The translations under genes were made by a program, and so were the position numbers. Shown piece after piece: positions 7,813-17,190 of a stretch of 64,000 nt of DNA. The notes beneath the pieces were generated by a model. That model was not told where the DNA came from and did no database searches. It worked only from the letters and a program-made list of their open reading frames with translations. This stretch comes from Leclercia sp. 29361 (GTDB taxonomy: Bacteria; Pseudomonadota; Gammaproteobacteria; Enterobacterales; Enterobacteriaceae). The stretch lies in assembly GCF_011290365.1 (NCBI RefSeq), contig NZ_CP049786.1:1302001-1366000 (forward strand), written 5' to 3'. Every line of letters begins with the position of its first letter. The stretch's first letter is position 1.

Positions 7813-9186
7813 TTAGCCTATAGCGGTGCCCGGCACCAGCACTTCCGTGGCGACAATCACGATCACCAGACCAACAAGGACCGGAACCGAGGTGCGTTTC
7901 ACCACTTCGAACGGCGAGATTTTTGCCATCCCGGCGACGGCCACGACCACGCCGGAGACCGGGGAGATAGTACGGCCCAGGTTGGAGGCCTGCAGCATCG
8001 GGATGGTGAGGTAGGCCGGGTTGATGCCGGAGGAGTGCGCCAGTTTCGGGATCATCTCCACGAAGGCATAGAAGGGCGCGTTACCGGAACCGGTGGTCAT
8101 CGCCGCCAGCATGGTCAGAACCACCAGCACCAGCATCAGGATAATGCTCGCCGAGCCGAACGAGGTGGCGATGGAGATCAGGCTCTGGATAAAGCCGATG
8201 GTGCTCAGCCCCTGGGCAAAGACCCCGGCCGCCACCAGCAGCATCACCACGCCCGCGAAGGCATCCGCCATCCCGCGATAGGCCACTTCCAGGCCGCTAA
8301 ACACTTTTTGCGTATTGAAGCCGCGAACAAATTCCAGCACCGCCGCCAGCAGCATGCAGATCACCAGAATAGTGATGATGTGCAGCTCCGGGCCCCATTT
8401 ACCGTCGAAAATCAGCACCCCGACAATCGGCGTAAACGGCAGGATGGCGTAGAAGGACGGTGCCGTGGTGGTGATTTCGCTGACGTCGAGTCTTTCGTGG
8501 GAAATATTCTCTTTTTTATCGAGGTAGCGCTGCCAGAAGAAGTGCGCAATCGCCATGCCGATGATGGCCGCAATGGAGATCGGCAGGGTGGTTTTAAACG
8601 CGAAGTCGATCAGCGGCATCTCGGCGGCTTTAGCAGCCAGCACCACGTCACCGGAGGTTGGGGAGAGAATAATCGCCGCCGGGGAGGCACAGATAGCCGC
8701 CGCCGCACCGCGACTGATCCCCACGTTGACCATCACCGGGAACAGGGTTGCCATCAGGAGTACACCCAGACCGGTTGCTGACGACACGGCCAGCGACATC
8801 AGACAGGCGACGAAATAGGCGGCGATCATCAGCAGGTAAGGGGAGTTGATATAGCTCAGCGGCTTCGAAGCCAGCTTGACCACCATATCGTTGGCGCCGA
8901 TATGGGTCATGTAGGCGGCAAACCCACAGAGCATCATGATCATCATCCCCAGATCGCCACCGCGGCTCATCAGCAGGATTTTGATGTATTCGACGATGTC
9001 GGTTGCGGTGTGGCCAGTGCTGGTGGCGCTGGACGGCAGCACCTTATGGCCCATCAGGGCGCTGACGATCAGCAGGACAAGGCCGCCGACAAACAGCACC
9101 CCGGTGGCGGAGTAGCCTTTGATGATGTAGCGCGCGACGCCGACAATGACAACTACCCCGATCAGGAGCTCGATAAACGTTAGCAT
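7813..9186 (-). CDS. dcuC: Anaerobic C4-dicarboxylate transporter DcuC
   Basis: A 457-residue inner-membrane transporter, almost identical over most of its length to E. coli DcuC (461). It begins MLTFIELLIGVVVIVGVARY and has about a dozen hydrophobic segments. DcuC mainly exports succinate in anaerobic fermentation and can exchange C4-dicarboxylates. The start at 9186 gives the family N-terminus and has AGAGGGATCC upstream; an open extension to 9396 is rejected. In K-12 citrate fermentation genes lie between rna and dcuC; here they are absent. A possible FNR site lies upstream at 9280-9293. Confidence 0.96.
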   Translation of the reverse strand: MLTFIELLIGVVVIVGVARYIIKGYSATGVLFVGGLVLLIVSALMGHKVLPSSATSTGHTATDIVEYIKILLMSRGGDLGMMIMMLCGFAAYMTHIGANDMVVKLASKPLSYINSPYLLMIAAYFVACLMSLAVSSATGLGVLLMATLFPVMVNVGISRGAAAAICASPAAIILSPTSGDVVLAAKAAEMPLIDFAFKTTLPISIAAIIGMAIAHFFWQRYLDKKENISHERLDVSEITTTAPSFYAILPFTPIVGVLIFDGKWGPELHIITILVICMLLAAVLEFVRGFNTQKVFSGLEVAYRGMADAFAGVVMLLVAAGVFAQGLSTIGFIQSLISIATSFGSASIILMLVLVVLTMLAAMTTGSGNAPFYAFVEMIPKLAHSSGINPAYLTIPMLQASNLGRTISPVSGVVVAVAGMAKISPFEVVKRTSVPVLVGLVIVIVATEVLVPGTAIG

Positions 9187-9279
9187 GGATCCCTCTGTAT
9201 CCCGACGCCCCAGAGCGAAAGGAGAAATGAGCAATGAAATTAAGGTGACAAAATGTGCCGAAATAATGGCCCGGCCTCG

Positions 9280-9293
9280 CTGACCAAAATCAA
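9280..9293 (-). promoter_or_regulatory. Possible FNR site upstream of dcuC
   Basis: On the minus strand TTGATTTTGGTCAG fits the FNR consensus TTGAT-N4-ATCAA at most positions. It lies 94 bases upstream of the dcuC start. E. coli dcuC is FNR-activated, which supports the reading; no promoter elements were firmly placed. The rest of the 297-base gap to the efflux operon shows no other clear site and no CusR-type palindrome. Confidence 0.4.
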
Positions 9294-9483
9294 TAAAACG
9301 ACTACTAAAGGGGTAACCTGGCCGATTTTGCTGCTGTCGTGCCATGAAGGGGTGCGGGGTGGTTCTGTATGGCGTAGAGAAATACAATAACCACATAAAA
9401 CGTAAATAAATCTAAAACGGCTTTTATCTCAGCAATATCCCTGCTTATACTCGGGACTCTTTTTGCAACCTCAAGACGCTGCT

Positions 9484-9885
9484 ATGCCTGCCAGCTGGAT
9501 CTTTCGACTGCGCTATCTGAAAAAACATCTGCTGATGCTGATGTTCGCTTTCGGCTGGCTGTTGATCCAGAGTCAGGTGGCGGTGGCCTCGCACGACTGT
9601 ACCATCAACGTGCAGGGCGAGACGGCCACCCTTCAGCATCTGGACATGATGGCGATGCCGCAGCATCACGCCGCGCCTGCGCCGTCAGGGCTGTGTGATA
9701 AACACTGCGTGCCGGAGCAGGTGCAAAAAGACACCGGGCATCCGCAGCTGGTGGCCCTGCCTTCCGCCATGACCATTACCCTCAATGACCCGGACTGCAC
9801 CGCTATTGCATCGTCGTCCCGCGTCGTCACGCCGCCCGCCGTGGGGCCACCGGCAACGATCCGTTTTTGCCGGTTCCGGGAATAA
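9484..9885 (+). CDS. Small Cys/His-rich exported or membrane protein heading a copper efflux operon
   Basis: A 133-residue protein I cannot name with certainty. A hydrophobic segment (about residues 13-35, HLLMLMFAFGWLLIQSQVAVA) looks like a signal peptide or anchor. It is followed by likely metal-binding groups SHDC, MMAMPQHH, CDKHC and a C-terminal IRFCRFRE. It resembles DUF2946-like copper-associated proteins (inference). A TTG at 9463 would add seven residues. It is first of five same-strand genes and lies 55 bases before cusF, which suggests a role in periplasmic copper handling. Confidence 0.65.
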   Translation: MPASWIFRLRYLKKHLLMLMFAFGWLLIQSQVAVASHDCTINVQGETATLQHLDMMAMPQHHAAPAPSGLCDKHCVPEQVQKDTGHPQLVALPSAMTITLNDPDCTAIASSSRVVTPPAVGPPATIRFCRFRE

Positions 9886-9940
9886 ACACGCCTGTTAATT
9901 GGTTGATTTACTTTCAATTACGTTTAACAGGAGCTTTATC

Positions 9941-10255
9941 ATGCGTGCTTTACTCTTTTCCGCGCTGCTTGGCGCGTGCTTTACCCTCTCTTCCTGTTCC
10001 GTTCAGGCGACCACGAATGTCTCCCCGGTGACCCCGCAGTGGCAGGGGCAGGGCGTGATTCGGGCGATCGACGCGCAGGCGTTGGTTATCCAGCATGATC
10101 CTATCCCGGCCCTGAAGTGGCCTGCCATGACGATGCCGTTTGCCTTTTCAGCCGATGTCGATCTCAGCGCCGTGAAACCGGGCCAGCCGGTGACATTTAC
10201 GCTGGAGCGGGCCGGTGACGGCTTCCGGATAATCTCGCTCACGCCGCTGCGCTAA
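9941..10255 (+). CDS. cusF: Periplasmic Cu(I)/Ag(I) chaperone CusF-like
   Basis: A 104-residue CusF-family protein. The mature part forms the small beta-barrel with the diagnostic metal site His52, Trp60, Met63 and Met65 in QHDPIPALKWPAMTMPF; the tryptophan caps the metal by cation-pi contact in E. coli CusF. The leader contains TLSSCS, so the protein may be a lipoprotein rather than soluble like E. coli CusF. The ATG at 9941 has a CAGGAG site; the upstream in-frame start lacks one. It delivers metal to the CusB/CusA pump encoded downstream. Here cusF precedes the outer-membrane gene, unlike E. coli cusCFBA. Confidence 0.9.
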   Translation: MRALLFSALLGACFTLSSCSVQATTNVSPVTPQWQGQGVIRAIDAQALVIQHDPIPALKWPAMTMPFAFSADVDLSAVKPGQPVTFTLERAGDGFRIISLTPLR

Positions 10256-10266
10256 GCGAGGCCCCC

Positions 10267-11523
10267 ATGAAAACAATCACACTGAGCATCTGGCTCGGTG
10301 GGGCGATGCTCGGGCTTTTCAGTGTGGCCGGGCAGGCCGCTCCCTGGACGCTGGAGCAAACCCTGACCGAAGCCCAACGCTACTCGGCGGCGTTATCCGC
10401 CAGCCGTAACGAGGCCCGGGCGCTGGATGCGATGGCCGACTCCGCCACCCAGCTCCCTGACCCAAAACTGAACTTCGGGATTGAAAACGTCCCGGTGCAG
10501 GGCAGCAATGACCGGCGCTTTACCCGGGAAGGGATGACCATGCAGCGGGTCGGGATCATGCAGAGCTACGTCAGCCAGCAGAAGCGGGAGCGAAAGGCGC
10601 AAACCTTGCAGGCGCAGGCGCGGGGCGTGCTGGCGAAAGCCGACGCGGTGCGTGCTGCCCTGCAGCGGGATACCGCCCAGGCCTGGCTGGAGCTGGCTCT
10701 GGCGCAGCAGGGGCTGAAAACGGCGGATCGGCTGGTCGATGAGACGGCGCGGCAGCTGAATGTGCAGAAGGCCAGCGTCGGGGCCGGGAGTGCCAACCCG
10801 GACAGCGTGCTGGCCCTGCGCATGACTCTCAGCGCCATGCGCGATAAAGCGACCCTGGCCAGGCGCGACGTTCAGCTGGCGCAGAGCCGGTTGCTGCAAC
10901 TCACCGGCCAGCAGGTCGAGGACGTGCAGGGGCCGCTACCGCGCTATCAGCGTCTGCCTGCCGACGTCGGCCAGCTCGAAGAGGCCATCGCCCGTCACCC
11001 GGAAGTGGAAGCCGCCCGGCGAGAAGCCGAGACCGCGAAAGCCCGCTCGGCGCAGTCGGCGGTGGCGGCGATCCCGGATGTCGATGTCGAGGTGTTCTAC
11101 GCCCATCGTGCCGAAGGGTATGACGATATGGCCGGGGTGATGTTCACGGTCGATCTGCCCCTGTTCCAGTCGGGACGCCAGGACAAGGACTATGCCGCAG
11201 AGCTCTCCCGCTCTCTGCAGGCGGTGGATGAACTCACGCTGATCAAGCGGGAGCACATCGCCCAGGTGCAGTCGCTGGTGGCCCAGTATCAGGCCGCGCA
11301 AACCCTGTGGCAGCGCCAGCGCGACGAGGTGCTGCCGTTACAGCATCAGCGGCTGGCGGTGCTGAATGCGCAATATCGTTCGGGTCAGTCAGAGCTGCCC
11401 GCCCTGCTCGAGGCACGACGCAGCGTGCTGGACAGTGAACTGGCAGTCAATCAGGCCGAGCGCGAGATGGCGCGTACCTGGGCTGCGATCCAATGGTTAA
11501 TCCCGCAGGAGTGGGCACAATGA
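10267..11523 (+). CDS. TolC-family outer-membrane factor of the copper/silver efflux system
   Basis: A 418-residue outer-membrane efflux protein with two TolC-type repeats (about residues 30-215 and 235-410), rich in Ala/Gln/Arg coiled-coil. The signal peptide ends AGQAAPW near residue 25 and shows no lipobox, unlike lipidated CusC of E. coli, so it is closer to CzcC/SilC-like factors in general form. The stop overlaps the start of the adaptor gene (ATGA), showing translational coupling. Together with the next two genes it should form the tripartite RND channel spanning both membranes. Confidence 0.85.
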   Translation: MKTITLSIWLGGAMLGLFSVAGQAAPWTLEQTLTEAQRYSAALSASRNEARALDAMADSATQLPDPKLNFGIENVPVQGSNDRRFTREGMTMQRVGIMQSYVSQQKRERKAQTLQAQARGVLAKADAVRAALQRDTAQAWLELALAQQGLKTADRLVDETARQLNVQKASVGAGSANPDSVLALRMTLSAMRDKATLARRDVQLAQSRLLQLTGQQVEDVQGPLPRYQRLPADVGQLEEAIARHPEVEAARREAETAKARSAQSAVAAIPDVDVEVFYAHRAEGYDDMAGVMFTVDLPLFQSGRQDKDYAAELSRSLQAVDELTLIKREHIAQVQSLVAQYQAAQTLWQRQRDEVLPLQHQRLAVLNAQYRSGQSELPALLEARRSVLDSELAVNQAEREMARTWAAIQWLIPQEWAQ

Positions 11524-12719
11524 AAATCACATTCCGGGTCGCCGTGCCTCTGGCCTTGCTGCTGGCAGCGGGCGGCTATTACGCCGGGCAGCGTTACGCC
11601 CCACACGAGGCGGCATCGGCCCCTGCCGAACGCAAGGTGCTCTACTGGTACGATCCGATGGTCCCGGGCCAGCGTTTTGATAAGCCGGGGCGGTCGCCGT
11701 TTATGGATATGGATCTCGTGCCACGCTATGCCGACGAGGAGGATGAGACGGCAGGCGTGGGGATCAGCACCGACCGACAACAAAATCTGGGCATGAAGAC
11801 CGCCCGCGTAGAGCGTCGGGAGCTGGTCTCGCCCTTTACGGCCTTTGCAACGATTGCCGCTGATGAGCGCAGCGTCACGGTGGTTTCGGCACCCGCAGCG
11901 GGCGTGGTGACGAAGCTGTATGTCCGGGCGCCGCTCCAGCAGGTGAAAGCTGGTGAAGCGCTGGCCCAACTGTGGATCCCCCAGTGGACGCAGACGCAGC
12001 AGGAGTATCTGGCGGTGCGCGCGCTGGGCGATACGGCATTAACCGCCGCCGCCCGGGAGCGGCTGAAGCTGCAGTTTATGCCTGAGGAGGTGATCCGCGC
12101 GCTGGAACGCAGTGGGAAGCCACAGACCTCGCTAATCCTCCGGGCCGCTCATGCAGGCTATGTGGCGAAGCTGGACGTGCGCGAAGGGGCACAGGTGGCG
12201 GCGATGACCGCATTGTTTGAAATGGCGCGTCTCGATCCGGTCTGGCTGGTGGTGGATTATCCCCAGTCGCAGGCGCAGGCCCTGAGCATCGGCAGCGAAA
12301 TGGTGGCAACCTCAGAGAGCTTCCCGGGGATGCGTTTTCACGGGCGGGTCAGCGAGCTGCTGCCCCAGATGGATACCGCCACCCGCACCCTGAAGGCGCG
12401 AATTCTGGTGGACAATCCGCAGCAGCAGCTGAAACCGGGCATGTTCCTGACCGTCTCCCGGGCGCAGTCGGTAGCGCAGTCACCGGTGCTGGCCGTACCG
12501 GAAGAGGCGGTGATCGACACCGGGGGGAGCAAACGCCTGCTGCTGGCCAGCGGCAACGGCTATTTCCAGCCGGTGAACGTGGAGACCGGGATCACCGCCC
12601 AGGGGTGGACCGAAATCCGATCCGGCGTGCAGGAGGGGGATGAGGTGGTCACCTCCGGGCAGTTCCTGATCGACTCCGAAGCCAGCCTGCGCAGCGCGCT
12701 GCCGGAGGTGACGAAATGA
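11520..12719 (+). CDS. cusB: CusB-like periplasmic adaptor of Cu/Ag RND efflux
   Basis: A 399-residue membrane-fusion protein. A signal or anchor (about 5-20) is followed by the heavy-metal-binding motif YWYDPMVPG...[12 protein letters not shown]. Met47, Met62 and Met64 have the same 15- and 2-residue spacing as the metal-binding Met21, Met36 and Met38 of mature E. coli CusB. Lipoyl/barrel-sandwich and beta-barrel domains follow (about 110-390). The start at 11520 overlaps the preceding stop, and the end overlaps the cusA start, both as ATGA. It receives metal from CusF and activates CusA. Confidence 0.92.
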   Translation: MKITFRVAVPLALLLAAGGYYAGQRYAPHEAASAPAERKVLYWYDPMVPGQRFDKPGRSPFMDMDLVPRYADEEDETAGVGISTDRQQNLGMKTARVERRELVSPFTAFATIAADERSVTVVSAPAAGVVTKLYVRAPLQQVKAGEALAQLWIPQWTQTQQEYLAVRALGDTALTAAARERLKLQFMPEEVIRALERSGKPQTSLILRAAHAGYVAKLDVREGAQVAAMTALFEMARLDPVWLVVDYPQSQAQALSIGSEMVATSESFPGMRFHGRVSELLPQMDTATRTLKARILVDNPQQQLKPGMFLTVSRAQSVAQSPVLAVPEEAVIDTGGSKRLLLASGNGYFQPVNVETGITAQGWTEIRSGVQEGDEVVTSGQFLIDSEASLRSALPEVTK

Positions 12720-15700
12720 TCGCGGCGGTAATTAAAGCGTCCCTGCGTAACCGGCTGCTGGTGATCCTGGCGGCCCTGATGATGGCGGGGTGGGGCATCT
12801 GGGCGGTGCAGCGTGCGCCGCTGGATGCCCTGCCGGATCTGTCGGACGTGCAGGTGATCGTTCGTGCCACTTTCCCGGGCAAGGCGCCGCAGGTGATTGA
12901 GGACCAGGTCACCTTGCCCCTGACGACCTCAATGCTCTCGGTTCCAGGCGCGAAAACGGTGCGCGGGTTCTCGATGTTTGGCGATGCCTATGTCTACGTG
13001 CTGTTCGAGGACGGGACCGATCTCTATTGGGCGCGATCCCGGGTGCTGGAGTATTTAAGCCAGGTTCAGTCGCAGCTGCCGGCCGGGGTCAATGTCGCCC
13101 TGGGCCCGGATGCCACCGGGGTGGGCTGGATCTATGAGTACGCGCTGGTCGATCGCAGCGGCAAACATAGCCTGGCCGATCTGCGCGCCATTCAGGACTG
13201 GACCCTGAAGTTTGAGCTCAAGAGCGTGGCGAATGTGTCAGAGGTTGCCAGCATCGGCGGCATGGTGCGTCAGTATCAGGTGGTTGCCGAACCGGCGAAA
13301 ATGCGGGCCCTCAACATCACCCACGGGCAAATCGTGACGGCGCTACAGGCGGCCAACAAAGAGGGGGGCGGCGCGCTGCTGGAAAAAGGCGAAGCGGAGT
13401 ACATGGTGCGCACCACCGGCTATCTGCACAGCCTGGAAGATTTTCGCAATGTGGTGATCGCCTCCCGTAACGGGGTGCCGATCCTGCTGGGCGACGTGGC
13501 AAGCATCGGCTATGGCCCGGAGATCCGCCGGGGCGTGGCGGAGCTGAATGGCGAAGGCGAAGTGGCCGGCGGCGTGGTGGTGATGCGCTACGGGCAGAAC
13601 GCGCTGGAGACGCTGCATGCGGTAAAAGCGAAGCTGGCTGAGCTGCAAAAAACGCTGCCCACCGGGGTGGAGATTGTCCCGGTCTACGATCGCTCGACGC
13701 TGATTGAGAATGCCGTCGAAACCCTCACCTACAAGCTGCTGGAGGAGTTTGTGGTGGTGGTGCTGGTCTGCGCTCTGTTCCTGTTCCATTTCCGTTCGGC
13801 GCTGGTGGCGGTGGTCTCCCTGCCGCTGGGCATTCTGGGGGCGTTCGTGGTGATGCACTACCAGGGGATCAACGCCAACATCATGTCGCTCGGTGGGATT
13901 GCCATCGCCATCGGTGCCATGGTCGATGCCGCGATTGTGATGATCGAGAATATGCACAAAGTGCTGGAGCAGTGGCGGCACGATAACCCCGGGCAGGAGC
14001 CAACCTCTGCCGATTACTGGCGGCTGGCGGAGCGGGCGGCGATTGAGGTGGGCCCGGCGCTGTTCTGCAGCCTGCTGATCATCACCCTATCGTTTATCCC
14101 GGTCTTTTCGCTGGAAGCGCAGGAAGGGCGCATGTTCGCCCCGCTGGCGTTCACCAAAACCTGGGCAATGGCGGTGGCGGCGGGGCTCGGCATCACCCTG
14201 GTACCGGTGCTGATGGGCTATTTCATTCGCGGACGCATCCCGGATGAGAAGGCCAACCCGATCAACCGGGGGCTGATCCGCCTGTATGAGCCGCTGCTCG
14301 ACCGGGTGCTGCGTTTTCCAAAAGTGACGCTGGCGCTGGCGGGGCTAATGCTGGTGGTCACGCTCTGGCCGTTAAGTCGGCTGGGGAGTGAGTTTATGCC
14401 GCCACTGAACGAGGGCGACCTGCTGTATATGCCGTCAACCCTGCCGGGGATCTCTGCCCGGGAGGCGGCCCGGGTGCTGCAACAGACGGACAGGCTGATC
14501 AAAAGCGTGCCGGAGGTGGCATCGGTGTTCGGCAAGGCCGGACGGGCGGAGACGGCAACCGATCCGGCGCCGTTAACCATGCTGGAAACGACCATCCACT
14601 TTAAGCCGCGTGACCAGTGGCGGCCGGGCATGACGCCGGAAAAACTGGTTGAGGAGCTGGATCGCACCGTCCAGCTGCCGGGGATTGCCAACGTCTGGGT
14701 ACCGCCGATCCGCAACCGCCTCGATATGCTGGCGACAGGCATTAAAAGCCCGGTGGGGATCAAGGTCAACGGCAACAATCTGGCCGATATCGAACGCGTT
14801 GCCCGGCAGATTGAGCAGGTAGTGAGGCAGGTGCCGGGCGTCACCTCCGCGCTGGCGGAGCGGCTGGCGGGCGGGCGTTACGTCGATATTCGTATCGATC
14901 GCCAGAAAGCCGCGCGCTATGGCGTCTCGGTGGAGGAGCTGCAGGGGATGGTCGCCACGCTGGTGGGCGGGGATAAGGTAGGCGAGGTGATCCTCGGGCG
15001 CGAGCGCTACCCCATTAACCTGCGATATCCGCGCGACAGCCGGGATTCTGTCGATAAGCTGCGGACATTGCCGGTGGTGGCAGCCAACGGCAGCCAGATA
15101 GCGCTGGGCGAGCTGGCGGATATTCTGGTGACCGAGGGGCCGCCAATGCTGAAAAGTGAAAATGCCCGCCTCTCGAACTGGATCTATGTGGATCTGCGCG
15201 GGCGCGATCTGAAATCAGCCGTAGAGGAGATGCAGCAGCGGGTGACCCGGGAGGTTATTTTGCCGCAGGGGGTATCCCTCGCCTGGTCCGGTCAGTTTGA
15301 ATATCTCGAGCGGGCCACTGCGAAGCTGAAAATAGTGCTTCCCGTCACCCTGATAATTATATTTGTTCTCCTCTGGCTGACCTTTAAGCGTATTTCAGAT
15401 GTTCTTATCATTATGGGAACCTTACCTTTTTCACTTATTGGTGGAGTCTGGTTATTATGGTTGCTGGAATATAATTTATCGGTGGCCGGGGCGGTCGGAT
15501 TTATTGCTCTCGCAGGCGTGTCGGCAGAGTTCGGCGTTATTATGGTGCTCTATCTTAATCAGGCGCTGGATAAATATCGTACGCGGGACGGCGATAGAGA
15601 AAATAGCGTGTTAATTAAAGCTATTCACGAAGGTGCTGTCCTGCGCGTACGCCCCAAAGTGATGACCGTGGCGACCATTATGGCTGGATTGCTGCCGGTA

Positions 15701-15832
15701 ATGTGGGGCGGAGGAAGCGGTGCAGAGGTGATGCAGCGCATTGCTGCCCCGATGATCGGCGGTATGGTCAGCGCGCCACTGTTGTCCATGCTGGTTATTC
15801 CCGCGCTGTATAAGCTATTGCATCAGCGTTAA
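12716..15832 (+). CDS. cusA: CusA-like heavy-metal RND efflux pump
   Basis: A 1038-residue inner-membrane RND transporter exporting Cu(I)/Ag(I) using the proton gradient. The metal-binding methionine triad is present as Met572 (GDLLYMPS), Met622 (PLTMLET) and Met671 (RLDMLATG), offset by one from E. coli Met573/623/672. The acidic residue for proton relay is in TM4 ([13 protein letters not shown]). Twelve transmembrane segments and two large periplasmic loops are apparent. Most of the gene is very GC-rich, but from about 15330 to 15640 it turns clearly AT-richer without loss of frame or conserved sequence, suggesting a recombination mosaic. Confidence 0.94.
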   Translation: MIAAVIKASLRNRLLVILAALMMAGWGIWAVQRAPLDALPDLSDVQVIVRATFPGKAPQVIEDQVTLPLTTSMLSVPGAKTVRGFSMFGDAYVYVLFEDGTDLYWARSRVLEYLSQVQSQLPAGVNVALGPDATGVGWIYEYALVDRSGKHSLADLRAIQDWTLKFELKSVANVSEVASIGGMVRQYQVVAEPAKMRALNITHGQIVTALQAANKEGGGALLEKGEAEYMVRTTGYLHSLEDFRNVVIASRNGVPILLGDVASIGYGPEIRRGVAELNGEGEVAGGVVVMRYGQNALETLHAVKAKLAELQKTLPTGVEIVPVYDRSTLIENAVETLTYKLLEEFVVVVLVCALFLFHFRSALVAVVSLPLGILGAFVVMHYQGINANIMSLGGIAIAIGAMVDAAIVMIENMHKVLEQWRHDNPGQEPTSADYWRLAERAAIEVGPALFCSLLIITLSFIPVFSLEAQEGRMFAPLAFTKTWAMAVAAGLGITLVPVLMGYFIRGRIPDEKANPINRGLIRLYEPLLDRVLRFPKVTLALAGLMLVVTLWPLSRLGSEFMPPLNEGDLLYMPSTLPGISAREAARVLQQTDRLIKSVPEVASVFGKAGRAETATDPAPLTMLETTIHFKPRDQWRPGMTPEKLVEELDRTVQLPGIANVWVPPIRNRLDMLATGIKSPVGIKVNGNNLADIERVARQIEQVVRQVPGVTSALAERLAGGRYVDIRIDRQKAARYGVSVEELQGMVATLVGGDKVGEVILGRERYPINLRYPRDSRDSVDKLRTLPVVAANGSQIALGELADILVTEGPPMLKSENARLSNWIYVDLRGRDLKSAVEEMQQRVTREVILPQGVSLAWSGQFEYLERATAKLKIVLPVTLIIIFVLLWLTFKRISDVLIIMGTLPFSLIGGVWLLWLLEYNLSVAGAVGFIALAGVSAEFGVIMVLYLNQALDKYRTRDGDRENSVLIKAIHEGAVLRVRPKVMTVATIMAGLLPVMWGGGSGAEVMQRIAAPMIGGMVSAPLLSMLVIPALYKLLHQR

Positions 15833-15844
15833 TTTTTCTTAATT

Positions 15845-15867
15845 GCGCCTTAAATCTTTTAAGGCGC
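15845..15867 (+). terminator. Hairpin after cusA
   Basis: GCGCCTTAAA and TTTAAGGCGC form a perfect 10-bp stem with a TCT loop, 12 bases after the cusA stop. The downstream run is ACTCTTTATT, so the T-tract is weak; still the likely end of the efflux transcript. Confidence 0.6.
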
Positions 15868-15892
15868 ACTCTTTATTCCCAGGAGTATTCTT

Positions 15893-15919
15893 ATGAAATT
15901 AAGCAAACAATTAAGATAA
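15893..15919 (+). pseudogene. Tiny 8-codon ORF with good ribosome site, probable gene remnant
   Basis: CAGGAG lies just before ATG AAA TTA AGC AAA CAA TTA AGA TAA (MKLSKQLR). The start looks like the beginning of an exported protein cut short. It may be the relic of a gene formerly downstream of cusA, or a chance ORF. No continuation was found in the other frames before pagP. Confidence 0.3.
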
Positions 15920-15995
15920 ACGCCAATGCCGCCTTGATTCCATTCAACTATTCTAGGCCAGAACACCCGGCGAATAGTTAAGTGGTAACAGGATT

Positions 15996-16571
15996 GTGAC
16001 AGTCATTAATAATTTCTTTCTTATTTTTACTTTTATTTTTGCTCAGTTAACATTTTCAACTGCGGCAACGGCTAAAGACGTGCCCCCTCTCAGAGCCTGG
16101 GTCAAAACGATTCATAACGATATGATTGAGACCTGGGAAGCGCCTCAGCATTACGATCTCTACGTGCCCGCCATTACCTGGCATGCCCGCTTCGCTTACG
16201 ACAAAGAGAAGACCGATCGCTACAACGAGCGACCGTGGGGCGCGGGGTTTGGCCAGTCACGCTGGGATGAAAAAGGTAACTGGCATGGCCTTTACGCGAT
16301 GGCGTTTAAAGACTCCTACAATAAATGGGAGCCGATTGCGGGCTACGGCTGGGAGAAAACCTGGCGCCCGCTGACCGATGATAACCTCCATCTGGGGCTG
16401 GGCTTTACCGCTGCCGTAACGGCGCGTGATAACTGGAATTACATCCCCGTTCCGTTGGTCCTGCCGCTGGCCTCAGTAGGGTACGGCCCGGCTACGTTCC
16501 AGATGACCTATATCCCGGGAACCTATAACAACGGCAACGTTTACTTTGCCTGGATGCGCTTTCAGTTTTAG
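15996..16571 (+). CDS. pagP: Lipid A palmitoyltransferase PagP
   Basis: A 191-residue outer-membrane beta-barrel enzyme that moves a palmitate from phospholipid to lipid A. After the signal peptide (about 1-27) the sequence matches E. coli PagP closely from [20 protein letters not shown] on. Catalytic His, Asp and Ser are seen in QHYDLY and FKDSYNKW, and the end YFAWMRFQF is a typical barrel C-terminus. The start is GTG at 15996 after AACAGGA. PhoPQ control is known in E. coli and Salmonella; I did not find a convincing PhoP box. It lies between the cus operon and cspE as a single gene. Confidence 0.95.
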   Translation: MTVINNFFLIFTFIFAQLTFSTAATAKDVPPLRAWVKTIHNDMIETWEAPQHYDLYVPAITWHARFAYDKEKTDRYNERPWGAGFGQSRWDEKGNWHGLYAMAFKDSYNKWEPIAGYGWEKTWRPLTDDNLHLGLGFTAAVTARDNWNYIPVPLVLPLASVGYGPATFQMTYIPGTYNNGNVYFAWMRFQF

Positions 16572-16761
16572 CTGAAAAAACGTTACATGCTGGTGATTTA
16601 ATAGCCACTTATTGAAGAGTAAAGGATAAAAATTGGGGGCCAAAAATTAACGCGACTTTTGTCACTTTTCTTCAAAAAGGCGCTGGACAAAACCGCTCAC
16701 AATTGTTGTACTGATACCCGACACAGCATTTGTGTCCAATTTTCATGTAAAGGTAATTTTG

Positions 16762-16971
16762 ATGTCTAAGATTAAAGGTAACGTTAAGTGGTTTAATGAA
16801 TCCAAAGGATTCGGTTTCATTACTCCGGAAGATGGCAGCAAAGACGTGTTCGTACACTTCTCTGCAATCCAGAGCAATGGTTTCAAAACCCTGGCTGAAG
16901 GTCAGCGCGTTGAGTTTGAAATCACTAACGGTGCCAAAGGCCCTTCTGCTGCTAACGTCATCGCACTGTAA
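16762..16971 (+). CDS. cspE: Cold-shock-family RNA chaperone CspE
   Basis: A 69-residue CspA-family protein nearly identical to E. coli CspE. RNP1 (KGFGFI) and RNP2 (VFVHF) motifs are intact. CspE binds single-stranded nucleic acid, melts RNA hairpins and acts as an antiterminator; it is made at normal temperature. The ATG at 16762 gives the exact family length. A 190-base leader precedes it and a strong terminator follows. Confidence 0.98.
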   Translation: MSKIKGNVKWFNESKGFGFITPEDGSKDVFVHFSAIQSNGFKTLAEGQRVEFEITNGAKGPSAANVIAL

Positions 16972-16996
16972 TTCAGTCGAGACCAGCAAGAATTTC

Positions 16997-17024
16997 AAAA
17001 CCCGCTCCCTGAGCGGGTTTTTTT
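16997..17024 (+). terminator. Terminator of cspE
   Basis: AAAACCCGCTC and GAGCGGGTTTT form a perfect stem with a CCT loop, ending in seven T. It lies 26 bases after the cspE stop and, read on the other strand, also has an A-run, so it could serve the small ORF at 17034-17120. Confidence 0.9.
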
Positions 17025-17033
17025 CGTTCTGGC

Positions 17034-17120
17034 TCAGCTAAACAAGTACAGTCTCAAAAAGCTGGCCAGAATCGCCACGCTCAGCACTACCATCCCCGCA
17101 TTTGTTATTTTCTCTTTCAT
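17034..17120 (-). CDS. Putative 28-residue single-span membrane protein
   Basis: An ORF of 28 codons on the minus strand: it begins MKEKITNAG and continues as one hydrophobic span MVVLSVAILASFLRLYLF. A strong ribosome site GAGGGTG lies 6 bases before the ATG at 17120. It ends 10 bases from the cspE terminator, whose stem would also terminate this transcript (on the minus strand the stem is followed by TTTTGAAATT). The shape (short charged head, one TM helix) fits the class of small inner-membrane proteins. I do not recognise the family. It could be chance, but ribosome site, hydrophobicity and terminator agree. Confidence 0.5.
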   Translation of the reverse strand: MKEKITNAGMVVLSVAILASFLRLYLFS

Positions 17121-17190
17121 TGCGTCACCCTCAGTGTATGTGGTGACAGGTTGCCTGAGAAAAATTAAGCCAACATTAAGGCCGCGAGTT

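Noticed and set aside
7798..8781. 327-codon plus-strand frame across dcuC
   Set aside because: Antisense to a highly conserved transporter; His/Asp/Arg-rich artefact.
15920..15995. PhoP box upstream of pagP
   Set aside because: Only poor GTTTA-like half-sites with wrong spacing are visible.
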